NCBI GenBank assembly: GCA_017990865.1
Contig: JAGNNB010000192.1
Coordinates: forward strand, 1 to 6,196
Direction: 5' to 3'
Length of the DNA stretch: 6,196 bases
Origin: Lysobacteraceae bacterium
GTDB lineage: Bacteria; Pseudomonadota; Gammaproteobacteria; Xanthomonadales; Xanthomonadaceae
Part shown: positions 1-6,196 of the stretch, one piece after another
How positions within the stretch are numbered: the stretch's first letter is position 1
How the letters are laid out: every line of letters begins with the position of its first letter
Made by a program: the position numbers and the translations under genes
Notes under the pieces: generated by a model
Databases searched by the model: none
What the model was told of the DNA's origin: nothing
The model's input: only the letters and a program-made list of their open reading frames with translations

Positions 1-129
1 TACGATCCGCGCATCGAGGTGGATGCCGCTTACGTGTCCCAAGTGCAAAAACTCGCGATGCGTCGCGGTGTGTTCGTGCGCTGGGTGAACAAGCCGGTTA
101 AACGCATCGTCGATCAGAACGAGCAATAA
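1..129 (+). CDS. C-terminal fragment of an unrecognised protein (5' end outside window)
   Basis: The reading frame is open from the first base and ends in TAA at 127-129, giving the last 42 residues of a protein that begins before the window. The tail is rich in basic residues (RRGVFVRWVNKPVKR near the end) and closes with DQNEQ. It has no membrane segment and no motif I can tie to a family. Codon use matches the neighbouring genes, and no better frame crosses the segment, which is why I call it coding. It converges on the minus-strand TPR gene, whose stop lies 93 bases downstream, so it is not part of that operon. Function unknown; I do not propose one. Confidence 0.6.
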   Translation, partial: YDPRIEVDAAYVSQVQKLAMRRGVFVRWVNKPVKRIVDQNEQ

Positions 130-142
130 CGAATCGCGCCCA

Positions 143-164
143 GCCGCGGCCTCGATTCCGCGGC
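143..164. terminator. GC-rich hairpin in convergent intergenic region, possible terminator
   Basis: A perfect 7-bp inverted repeat (GCCGCGG at 143-149, CCGCGGC at 158-164) encloses an 8-base loop. It begins 13 bases after the stop of the plus-strand gene, which is where a terminator would sit. No T-tract follows on the plus strand (GGTCGTGGG), so it is at best a weak or factor-assisted terminator. It could also be chance in such GC-rich DNA. Confidence 0.3.
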
Positions 165-200
165 GGTCGTGGGTGCGCGGCGGTGCGGGGATCGCGTGCG

Positions 201-224
201 AAACGAGGCGTGGGCCGTCGCCTC
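201..224 (-). terminator. Probable terminator of the Hsp90-TPR operon
   Basis: Read on the minus strand, a perfect 6-bp stem (GAGGCG and CGCCTC, plus-strand arms 205-210 and 219-224) with an 8-base loop starts within the stop codon of the TPR gene. It is followed at once by GTTTCG. Position, orientation and the short U-run fit a modest intrinsic terminator for the minus-strand operon. The U-run is only three bases, so efficiency may be low. Confidence 0.45.
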
Positions 225-2526
225 AAATGCCGTAGCGTTCGATCGCTGCGCTGTGCGGTTGCGTGTCCGCGCCGCAGGCTTCGGCCAGAGGAAGCCACGT
301 GAGCCGATGTTCCCAAGCGGCGCATGCCTCGCCGAGCGCCGAATCGATGTGCGCTGCGGGTATCGATTCGGGCGCGGACAAAGTGAACACGATGCCCGGT
401 AATTCCGCCATGTCGCGTTCGCGATCCGCGAGCCGGTAAGCCTCGCCGCTGTGGATCCAGAGTCGCCAGCCGCGCGCTTCGATACTGTCGCGGAAAGCGT
501 CGAACGCTTCGCCGCCTGGATGCGGACCGTCGACGACCCAACTTTTTCCGAAGCCGCCGACGGACAAGGTATGCACCGCGCGGAACGTGGGCACGAACCG
601 TCTGCGTTCTTCCTCATCCTCGGGCGTGGGGTAGAGGGGAGCGGCGTCGAAGACGATGCGATCTCCGGCATGTTGAGCGTAGGCCGGCGGTGCGTTTTCG
701 AGGATCGTCGCGCCCACCGGACTGGTGCGTCGCGCGTAATAATCCAACGTCTTCCCGTCTTCGGAATAACGAACGATCACCCAGCCCCAATCTTCGTCGA
801 TCGGGCCGTCTTCGCCGCCTATCTCCATGCCGAGCTGCTTCCCGACTTCGCGAACGCCCGCCCAATCTTCGGCGGCGGACGCGGCCGTCATGTAATCCCA
901 GCGCGACGAGCGGTCCTCCGTGTTCGCGTCGCATACTTCGCGCAAGCGCAACGCGGCGTCGGCGAAACGGCGTTGCTGCATCAAGCTGTTCGCGAGCATG
1001 CGTCGTGCGCCGTTCGCATCGTTCGCGAGCACGAGCAACGCCAGGCAGTGCCGTTCGACGGACGGCCAGTCGCTCAACGTGTCGGCGAGGCGCGCACGAC
1101 ACCAGATCGATAGTTTCGGCGCGACCGTTTCGGCGCGCTTGGACAAGCGTTCGACGCCCGCGCGATCGCCGACGGACAACAGCGAGGACAGCAGCATATG
1201 CGCCGCACTGTCGTCGGGATTTTTATCGGTGCCGATACGAGTATCGACGTAATCCCAGAGCAATTCGATGGCGTCGCGCTCCGCGGCGCAGGCTTGCAGA
1301 GCCGAGGCCGCGTGTTCGCGCAATGGCGCGTCGTCCGGGCGCGCGGCGATCGCTTCCAGAAGCCATTCGATGTCGTTCTCCGGATTGCGCTCGTCGTTCG
1401 CTTGTTGGGACAGCCATGCGCACAAGCCCTCGGGCGCGACCGGCATCGGGCGTCGACGCGGGTGCGCGGCGAGCCGCGCTTCCGCATCGGATAGCGCGTG
1501 ATCGACCGACGCGGGATCGCGCAGGGAGGCCTGATGCTGTCGCGCCAGGCGCAAATGCCGTTCGGCGCTCCAACGCGCATCGCGGGAAAGCGCCAATTCC
1601 GCGCAGTCGAGCGCCATCTCCACGACTTTGCGATGCGCGCCGAGCGTCGAAAAATGCTGCAGGGCTTTTCCCAGTTCGCGGCCGAGTCCCCAGGTATTGC
1701 GTTCGGGATGGCGCCGGAGCAACGGCATCGTCGCCCGTAGCCATTGCCCGCGACTTCCCGGGTTGGTATCCGCCAGCGTCGGCAACGTTTCGAGCGCTTC
1801 CTCGTCGCGCTCCAGACCGATCAGGGCTTCCGCCTTCTGCAATGCGCGCGGCATCGCGATATTGCGCCATTCGAAGCCATCGACGTCCTTCTCTTGCGCT
1901 TCGATGCGCGTGAGCGCCTCCTCGTAGCGGCCGAGGGCCAAGAGGATTCGGTGATGGACTTCGCGCATGCCGTCGCTGATGTCTTCGCCATGCGCCAGAA
2001 GCGTGTCTTGCTGCGCGGAGAGATACGCGAGGGCCTCTTCGCGGCGCCCGTCGTCGAGCAGCGCTTCGGCTTTTTCGTTGGACAGGCATTGGTAGCATCC
2101 CCAACTGGGGTCGATGCGCGCCAGGGTTTCGTCGCAAACGTCGATGCGTTCCTGCACCCAGCCCGGACCGTCGAGATTGGCGTAGCACGACGACAAGTCC
2201 TGCGTCGCGCAGATCGACTGCGGACAATCGATGGTGTCGGCGCGATGCGCGAATTCGAACAACGACACCGCATCGGGCAGGGCCGTGTCGCCTTCGCCGT
2301 TATTGCCCAGACGGTTGCGCATTTCCCAGTGACGGACGAAGACTTCGAGCCACGGGTTTTCCAGAGTTTTGCACAGCGCTTTGACTTCCGGCAGCAGCGC
2401 TTCCACGCGCTCGACCTCCATCTCGCAGACGTCGTCGGTGAGACGTTCGATCAGTTGAGCGCTGTGCTCCTGGCCTGCATCGGTCAGTTCGGTTTGCAGA
2501 CGTTGCAGCCATTGCCAGATGTTCAT
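223..2526 (-). CDS. TPR-like helical-repeat protein with unassigned C-terminal domain, partner of the Hsp90-like ATPase
   Basis: A 767-residue soluble protein with no signal peptide or membrane segment. The bulk is alpha-helical with TPR-like hairpins, clearest around residues 147-175 (KAEALLDDGRREEALAYL), 188-211 (ALGRYEEALTRIEAQ), 228-252 and 505-530 (LMQQRRFADAALRLREV). TPR arrays usually act as protein-protein scaffolds. Residues 101-147 carry six cysteines (101, 106, 114, 131, 144, 147), ending in a CxxC (WGCYQC). From about residue 575 the character changes to alternating beta-like segments (WGWVIVRY, DRIVFDAAPLY, GWRLWIHSG). I cannot assign this roughly 190-residue domain. The ATG follows the Hsp90 gene stop by 18 bases, with a weak GGA five bases from the start, so the two are surely one operon, and the TPR protein may serve as a co-chaperone or client adaptor. 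That role is inferred from linkage. No catalytic motif is visible, and no frameshift or truncation is seen. Confidence 0.87.
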   Translation of the reverse strand: MNIWQWLQRLQTELTDAGQEHSAQLIERLTDDVCEMEVERVEALLPEVKALCKTLENPWLEVFVRHWEMRNRLGNNGEGDTALPDAVSLFEFAHRADTIDCPQSICATQDLSSCYANLDGPGWVQERIDVCDETLARIDPSWGCYQCLSNEKAEALLDDGRREEALAYLSAQQDTLLAHGEDISDGMREVHHRILLALGRYEEALTRIEAQEKDVDGFEWRNIAMPRALQKAEALIGLERDEEALETLPTLADTNPGSRGQWLRATMPLLRRHPERNTWGLGRELGKALQHFSTLGAHRKVVEMALDCAELALSRDARWSAERHLRLARQHQASLRDPASVDHALSDAEARLAAHPRRRPMPVAPEGLCAWLSQQANDERNPENDIEWLLEAIAARPDDAPLREHAASALQACAAERDAIELLWDYVDTRIGTDKNPDDSAAHMLLSSLLSVGDRAGVERLSKRAETVAPKLSIWCRARLADTLSDWPSVERHCLALLVLANDANGARRMLANSLMQQRRFADAALRLREVCDANTEDRSSRWDYMTAASAAEDWAGVREVGKQLGMEIGGEDGPIDEDWGWVIVRYSEDGKTLDYYARRTSPVGATILENAPPAYAQHAGDRIVFDAAPLYPTPEDEEERRRFVPTFRAVHTLSVGGFGKSWVVDGPHPGGEAFDAFRDSIEARGWRLWIHSGEAYRLADRERDMAELPGIVFTLSAPESIPAAHIDSALGEACAAWEHRLTWLPLAEACGADTQPHSAAIERYGI

Positions 2527-2544
2527 GCGGATCCGTGGGTGTCG

Positions 2545-4407
2545 TTAGGAAAGAGATGCGGGGTCGATCAGGCGTTCGACGGACGCGGCGAGGTCCGCGA
2601 GCGCGCCGCCGAGCGCGGAGGCGGCGTGCGCGCTTTGTCCGTCGAGAATGATCTTGAACGCCTTGAGCAAACGCGCGGCGGCGGCCGCATTGGGCGCGTC
2701 GTTCGGCGCGTTTTCGCGCACCGCTCGCAGCAGGTGCGCGATGGCGGGATTGTCGAGATTCACGTAGAGCCGGTGATCGTGGCTGCCGTCGATCGATGCG
2801 GTGAATTTACGCGCCAGCCGGAGCGCCGAAAGCGAGATGCTTTTGTCTTCGGCGTCTTCTTCCAGTCGCTTTTTCAACGCGGTTTCGCGGTCGGGCACCA
2901 CGACGAGCGGTAGGGCCTCGGGCTGGAAGCGCGCGGCGACCAGTTTCTCGCCGTCGGCCAGATGGCGTTCGAGCCATGCGATTTCGTCCGCTGGCAGCGT
3001 TTCCAGCCGGAACAACTGGCGATTGCCTTGTTCCGTGCCGAGTTCGACGATGTTGAGGCGTTTGGCGTCGGCCCAGCGGCGCAGGAAAGGCACGACTGCA
3101 TACCGATTTCCGCGCGCGACCGGCACGCCCATCGCGCGGAACAGCATCTCCTCGAACCCTTGGCGGTCTTCGAGAATGATATGCACCGCGCCCTTCGACG
3201 GCAGATCGCGCGTCGGCAAGTCGCCTTGCGACGTCGGTACGCGCACGTTGTCCATCAGAATCGCGAACAGGCGATCGTCGCATAGCGATGCGCCCAGCAA
3301 TGCCTCGTTGTGGCGGGCGAGTATCCGTCTCCAAGCTTCTGGTTGTTCGCGCGCGATTTGGGCGAGCCCCTCGATCAGCGCTTCCTGGATCGCGTGTTTC
3401 GTCGCGCGATAGTGCGTATCGCGCTGCAGGTCTTCGCGGCTGGCTGTCGGCGTCATCCGTTTGGATTCGATCACGCCACCGACGAAACCGGCCCAGGACG
3501 GCAGCAGGTCGCGGGCGTCGTCGTCCAACAGCATGCCGCGCAGAAATACCGATAAATTGCGATTGTCGCTGCTGCCGTATGTGCTGCCGTCCTGAATCCA
3601 TAACAGACCGATGGCGTCGCTGTCGGTGTTGGGGCGCAGCGGCAGCGTGCAGATCGGCTCGAAACTGCGCTCGAAACGCGCCGCGAAGGCAAGATCGCGG
3701 CGACGGACTTGGATCGGATGAAGATCGACCGCTGCGGTTTGCCGCCATGGCGGCGACTCCGGGTTGATCGGCGCGCCGCCGGCGATATGTATCGGCTCGG
3801 GCAACAGCGCGCAGTAGTGTTCGAGAATATCCCGCAGCTTCTGCGCGGAGGTCAGCGCGCTGAATTCGTCGTGCAGTTTGAGCACGATTTCTGTTCCGAT
3901 TTCGCGCGGCGCGATGGTTTCGACCGAATACTGCTCGGCGTTGAAGGACGAATAGCAGTAGCCCCGTTCTGGTTCCCGATAGGACGTGGTGCGAACCGAG
4001 ACGTGCTTCGCCAGCACGAACGCGGACAGGAAGCCCAAGCCGAACATCCCGATCAGCCCGCTGTCCTCTTGCTCGGACTCGCGCAGCTTGCGCGTGTAGC
4101 CGACGCCGACCGTGGCCAGATACGCGTGAATTTCGTCTTCGGTCAGGCCCGCGCCGGAATCGACGATGCGAATGGTGTTGTCGTTGCGGTCTCCCTCGAT
4201 GTCGATGCGGGCGAGGCCGGACCAGCCGGGTTGCTCCAAGCGGCGTCGGACGATGGAGTCGTGCGCGTTCTGCACCAGTTCGCGCAGTGCGACCATCGGT
4301 GTGGAGTACAGATGCTTGCTGAGGACCGACATCAATCCGCTGAGATCCACGCCCGCGCGGCGCACTCGGGCGACGGCGGCGCACGGTTCATTCTGTTCGA
4401 AGCTCAT
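2545..4407 (-). CDS. Divergent Hsp90-family (HtpG-like) ATP-dependent chaperone
   Basis: 620 residues, close to the 624 of E. coli HtpG, and collinear with it. The N-terminal GHKL ATPase domain (about 20-200) has the N-box LRELVQNAHDS, with the expected catalytic Glu43 and Mg-binding Asn47. It also has Asp83 in DSGAGL (adenine contact), the glycine-rich lid LIGMFGLGF (118-126) and GTE (171-173). The middle domain contains LLPSWAGFVGGVIES (301-315) and SREDLQ (323-328), whose Arg324 matches the catalytic arginine of HtpG. A short C-terminal dimerisation-like region (about 545-615: LYVNLDNPAIAHLL, then a helical tail) resembles HtpG but is very divergent. No charged linker and no C-terminal MEEVD are present. 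The ATG at 4407 is chosen because homology (VDLSGLMSVLSKHLYS) begins near residue 20 and no upstream in-frame start exists; the Shine-Dalgarno is weak. It resembles the group usually annotated 'HSP90 family protein' rather than housekeeping HtpG, so I give no symbol. It should be cytoplasmic. Clients are unknown. Confidence 0.93.
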   Translation of the reverse strand: MSFEQNEPCAAVARVRRAGVDLSGLMSVLSKHLYSTPMVALRELVQNAHDSIVRRRLEQPGWSGLARIDIEGDRNDNTIRIVDSGAGLTEDEIHAYLATVGVGYTRKLRESEQEDSGLIGMFGLGFLSAFVLAKHVSVRTTSYREPERGYCYSSFNAEQYSVETIAPREIGTEIVLKLHDEFSALTSAQKLRDILEHYCALLPEPIHIAGGAPINPESPPWRQTAAVDLHPIQVRRRDLAFAARFERSFEPICTLPLRPNTDSDAIGLLWIQDGSTYGSSDNRNLSVFLRGMLLDDDARDLLPSWAGFVGGVIESKRMTPTASREDLQRDTHYRATKHAIQEALIEGLAQIAREQPEAWRRILARHNEALLGASLCDDRLFAILMDNVRVPTSQGDLPTRDLPSKGAVHIILEDRQGFEEMLFRAMGVPVARGNRYAVVPFLRRWADAKRLNIVELGTEQGNRQLFRLETLPADEIAWLERHLADGEKLVAARFQPEALPLVVVPDRETALKKRLEEDAEDKSISLSALRLARKFTASIDGSHDHRLYVNLDNPAIAHLLRAVRENAPNDAPNAAAAARLLKAFKIILDGQSAHAASALGGALADLAASVERLIDPASLS

Positions 4408-4443
4408 CGGGGCGTAGACGTTCCGTTCGTGAAATGGATGACG

Positions 4444-4468
4444 CCGCCGAACGCCGATGGCGCGGCGG
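4444..4468. other. Strong GC-rich hairpin between the Smr and Hsp90-like genes
   Basis: Outer arms CCGCCG (4444-4449) and CGGCGG (4463-4468) and inner arms CGCC (4452-4455) and GGCG (4459-4462) pair perfectly. They form a 10-bp stem with a two-A bulge on one side and a three-base loop (GAT). It lies in the 121-base gap between two collinear minus-strand genes. On the minus strand it is followed by CGTCATCCATTTCAC, not a real U-tract, so it is either a weak terminator for the Smr gene, an attenuator or mRNA-stability element for the Hsp90-TPR transcript, or a chance product of GC-rich DNA. I see no convincing sigma-70 or heat-shock promoter in the rest of the gap. Confidence 0.35.
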
Positions 4469-4528
4469 TCGTAATGTCGGCGCGGAATTTTCGTGCATTC
4501 GGCCCGAGCGCGCCAGATCGCGGTTCGG

Positions 4529-5170
4529 TTATCGCGCGGAGGCCGCCAGCAGCACCAGGACCGCGCCGGTCCCGCCTTGCGCGCCGGGCGCCGAATGGAA
4601 CGCCAGCACGTCGCTGCGCTGACGCAAGATCCGATCGACCAGGTTTTTCAGCGTCGGTACGCCGTCGTCGGCATGCAGGCCTTTGCCGTGGACGATGCGC
4701 ACGCAGCCGGCGCCGTCGTCGCGCGCTTCTTTCAGAAAACGTCTGAGCAAGGCCTCAGCCGTGGCGGCATCGCAACGATGCAGGTCGAGTTCGTCCTGCG
4801 CGGCGTATTGCCCGCGACCGAGCCGTTGCAGGATGCGTTCGGGTACATCGTCGCGGCGATAGCGCAGGGCGTCGCCGGCCAGCAACAGCGGCGAATCGAG
4901 CATTCGGCGGAATTCGGACCGGGCGTCCTGGTCGTCGCGATGGGCCATCTTCGCCGCGGGCCGCGGCTTCGGCGCTTGCGGCGGCGGCGCGGCGCTGGGC
5001 AATTCGCGCACCGGGCCGATCGCGCTGCGGAACAGGGCGGCATCGTCCTCGTCCTCGGCGTTCGCGGAGGCGGTTGAGGCCGCCGTCGCCTCGGTCTTGT
5101 CGCGCACGCGCGCATTTCGCCTCGACTCGGCGTGTTCGAAGCGTCCGCGGCGGCGGTCGTGCGTACTCAT
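4529..5170 (-). CDS. Smr-domain protein, SmrB-like (putative ribosome-collision mRNA endonuclease)
   Basis: 213 residues from the chosen start (E. coli SmrB has 183). The N-terminal third is charged and low-complexity. A conserved-looking segment EDDAALFRSAIGPVREL (41-57) parallels the SmrB N-terminal segment. After a Pro/Ala-rich stretch comes the Smr domain (about 125-210) with LDLH (128-131), VHGKG (160-164), AFHSAP (190-195) and GGTGAVLVLL (199-208). SmrB cleaves mRNA between stalled and collided ribosomes in E. coli, so a similar role is likely by homology. The DLH and HGKG motifs are intact, although the residue after DLH is Arg where E. coli SmrB has Gly. ATG 5170 is preferred because a GAGG lies just upstream and the protein then begins MSTHDRRR. 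An in-frame ATG at 5212 would add 14 residues but has no well-placed ribosome-binding site and would overrun the divergent promoter region. It is divergent from surE and collinear with the Hsp90-TPR pair. Confidence 0.9.
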   Translation of the reverse strand: MSTHDRRRGRFEHAESRRNARVRDKTEATAASTASANAEDEDDAALFRSAIGPVRELPSAAPPPQAPKPRPAAKMAHRDDQDARSEFRRMLDSPLLLAGDALRYRRDDVPERILQRLGRGQYAAQDELDLHRCDAATAEALLRRFLKEARDDGAGCVRIVHGKGLHADDGVPTLKNLVDRILRQRSDVLAFHSAPGAQGGTGAVLVLLAASAR

Positions 5171-5267
5171 GGCCTCAGAGATTACCCCGCGTCGGTGAGG
5201 AACGCATGGCATCCGGTATCATGAGCCTCGGCCGCCGGGGCCGGAACGAGACGTCGCTTCCGCATTC
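5171..5267. promoter_or_regulatory. Divergent intergenic promoter region between the Smr gene and surE
   Basis: These 97 bases separate two oppositely oriented genes and must hold the surE promoter and probably the Smr promoter. On the plus strand TATCAT (5217-5222) differs at one position from the sigma-70 -10 consensus and would give a leader of about 40 bases for surE. The sequence where a -35 would fall (around GGTGAG, 5195-5199) is poor. No clear minus-strand promoter is seen. The surE ATG has only a distant purine-rich patch (GGAACGAG, 5243-5250), 17 bases from the start, so its ribosome-binding site is weak. Confidence 0.35.
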
Positions 5268-6065
5268 ATGCGCATCCTGATCAGCAACGACGACGGCGTG
5301 GATGCGCCGGGTATCCGAATCCTCGCCGCAGGCCTGCGCGATGCCGGTCACGACGTGTTGATCGTCGCTCCCGACCGCGACCGCTCCGGCGCCAGCAATT
5401 CGCTCACGCTCGATTCGCCGATCCGCGTGATCCGCCAAGACGACACCACATGGCGCGTCCACGGCACACCCACCGATTGCGTCCACGTCGCCATCACCGG
5501 CATGTTGGACTGCGAGCCGGACATCGTGGTCTCGGGCATCAACAACGTCGCCAACCTCGGCGACGACGTGATTTATTCCGGCACCGTGGCCGCGGCGATG
5601 GAGGGGCGCTTCCTCGGCCTGCCCGCAGTGGCGGTGTCGCTGGCGACGGGCGAGGGCAGCGGCCGCCACTTCGAAACCGCCGCGCGCGCCGCGGTGGAGA
5701 TCGTGGCCCGTTTGAAGGCCGACCCGCTGCCGGCGGACACCATCCTCAACGTCAACGTGCCCGATCTGCCGTGGGACCGTGTCGCTGGGTTCGAGGTCTG
5801 CCGCCTGGGCAATCGCCATCGCGCCGAGCCCTGCACCCAGCAGGAAGACCCGCGCGGGCGGACGTGGTGGTGGATCGGCGCCGCCGGCCCCGAACAGGAC
5901 GCCGGCCCCGGCACCGATTTCCACGCCGTGCGCACCGGGCATATCTCGATCACGCCGATTCACGTCGATCTCACGCGCTATCAAGCCCTGGAGCAGGTCG
6001 CGAGTTGGGTGGGCGGGCTGGCCGAAGGTTTGCGCGGGCCCGCGCGGGGCGAGGGCGCGGCATGA
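5268..6065 (+). CDS. surE: 5'/3'-nucleotidase SurE (stationary-phase survival protein)
   Basis: 265 residues, the usual SurE length (E. coli about 253). The N-terminus [16 protein letters not shown] is the family signature, with metal ligands Asp8 and Asp9. [14 protein letters not shown] (34-47) contains the Ser40 ligand, and HGTPTDCV (65-72) follows. SGIN (89-92) provides the Asn92 ligand, then [19 protein letters not shown] (96-114). The C-terminal half includes a GTDFHAV segment and [14 protein letters not shown] (223-236), matching the family. SurE is a metal-dependent cytoplasmic phosphatase that removes phosphate from nucleoside mono- and polyphosphates and supports survival in stationary phase. 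The start is fixed by the conserved MRIL. The stop TGA overlaps the ATG of pcm by four bases, implying translational coupling. All visible catalytic residues are present. The last roughly 15 residues are Gly/Ala/Arg-rich and look unconserved. Confidence 0.97.
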   Translation: MRILISNDDGVDAPGIRILAAGLRDAGHDVLIVAPDRDRSGASNSLTLDSPIRVIRQDDTTWRVHGTPTDCVHVAITGMLDCEPDIVVSGINNVANLGDDVIYSGTVAAAMEGRFLGLPAVAVSLATGEGSGRHFETAARAAVEIVARLKADPLPADTILNVNVPDLPWDRVAGFEVCRLGNRHRAEPCTQQEDPRGRTWWWIGAAGPEQDAGPGTDFHAVRTGHISITPIHVDLTRYQALEQVASWVGGLAEGLRGPARGEGAA

Positions 6066-6196
6066 CAGCGCATCTGCGCCTGCAGCCCGAGGCCCTGGGC
6101 ATGGGCATGACCTCGCAGCGCGTACGCGACCGCTTGATCGAGCGCCTGCGCGAGCAGGGCATCCGCGACGAGGCGGTACTCAACGCCATCCGCACC
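6062..6196 (+). CDS. pcm: Protein-L-isoaspartate O-methyltransferase, N-terminal part (3' end outside window)
   Basis: 45 codons are visible before the window ends. [18 protein letters not shown] followed by [10 protein letters not shown] aligns with the start of E. coli Pcm (MVSRRVQALLDQLRAQGI, DEQVLNAL). The methyltransferase domain itself lies beyond the edge. Pcm transfers a methyl group from S-adenosylmethionine to isoaspartyl residues, starting the repair of age-damaged proteins. The ATG at 6062 overlaps the surE stop (ATGA). It gives a roughly 15-residue extension over E. coli Pcm that fits my recollection of Xanthomonas homologues (RLRLQPE, then [11 protein letters not shown]). A second in-frame ATG at 6107 (Met16) would match the E. 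coli length. The surE-pcm order is the classic gammaproteobacterial arrangement. Confidence 0.93.
   Translation, partial: MTAHLRLQPEALGMGMTSQRVRDRLIERLREQGIRDEAVLNAIRT

Noticed and set aside
690..1913. Plus-strand open frame of 407 codons antisense to the TPR gene
   Set aside because: Very Arg/Ser/Pro-rich translation with no family features; typical shadow frame in GC-rich DNA opposite a convincing gene.
1744..2913. Plus-strand open frame of 389 codons spanning the TPR/Hsp90 junction
   Set aside because: It runs antisense across the ends of two well-supported genes, and its translation has no recognisable domain. Length is explained by the codon bias of the opposite strand.
2807..4384. Minus-strand open frame of 525 codons inside the Hsp90-like gene
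   Set aside because: Out-of-frame translation dominated by Arg, without motifs, while the overlapping frame shows clear Hsp90 signatures.
2545..4407. MutL or histidine-kinase identity for the GHKL ATPase
   Set aside because: The lid, middle-domain LLPSWAGFVGGVIES and SREDLQ motifs and the overall length match Hsp90/HtpG specifically; no kinase phospho-acceptor or MutL features.
3709..4746. Plus-strand open frame of 345 codons antisense to the Hsp90-like and Smr genes
   Set aside because: Shadow of the minus-strand genes; no family resemblance and no ribosome-binding context.
5171..5212. Longer Smr start at ATG 5212
   Set aside because: It adds 14 residues without conserved character, lacks a placed ribosome-binding site, and would consume much of the divergent promoter region. 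Still possible.
5175..5984. Minus-strand open frame of 269 codons opposite surE
   Set aside because: Gly/Ala/Arg/His-rich mirror of surE with no motif; surE is unambiguous.
1..6196. CRISPR array, insertion sequence, tRNA or rRNA
   Set aside because: No spaced direct repeats, no transposase or terminal inverted repeats, and no cloverleaf or rRNA-like sequence were seen on either strand.

Overview
The window looks like chromosomal DNA of a GC-rich gammaproteobacterium, most probably a member of the Lysobacteraceae/Xanthomonadaceae. The basis is the surE-pcm pair with a 4-base stop/start overlap, the N-terminus of Pcm (an extension before the core that I recall from Xanthomonas proteins), the strong GC bias, and a gene for a SmrB-like protein divergent from surE. 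Taxonomy is inferred from these features only; there is no rRNA here.

Layout. At the left edge lies the last 42 codons of an unrecognised plus-strand gene (stop at 127-129). A 93-base convergent intergenic region follows, with two hairpins that may terminate transcription. Positions 223-5170 hold three collinear minus-strand genes. In transcription order they are a Smr-domain protein (5170-4529), a full-length divergent Hsp90/HtpG-family ATPase (4407-2545), and a 767-residue TPR-like protein with an unassigned C-terminal domain (2526-223). The Hsp90 and TPR genes are 18 bases apart and are almost certainly one transcription unit. The Smr gene is 121 bases upstream of them, separated by a GC-rich hairpin, so its co-transcription is uncertain. 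A 97-base divergent promoter region separates Smr from surE. The plus-strand pair surE (5268-6065) and pcm (from 6062, running off the right edge) completes the window.

How the genes may work together. SurE (nucleotidase), Pcm (repair of isoaspartyl protein damage) and a SmrB-like protein (mRNA cleavage at collided ribosomes in E. coli) are housekeeping stress-survival and quality-control functions. The less ordinary element is the Hsp90-like/TPR pair. The Hsp90 copy keeps every ATPase landmark I can check but is clearly diverged from housekeeping HtpG. Its partner is a long helical-repeat protein with a cysteine-rich N-terminal segment and a beta-rich C-terminal domain that I cannot assign. 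The tight linkage suggests a dedicated bacterial chaperone plus helical-repeat partner. Its client and biological role (proteostasis, stress response or conflict system) cannot be read from the sequence. No mobile element, CRISPR array, tRNA or rRNA was seen.
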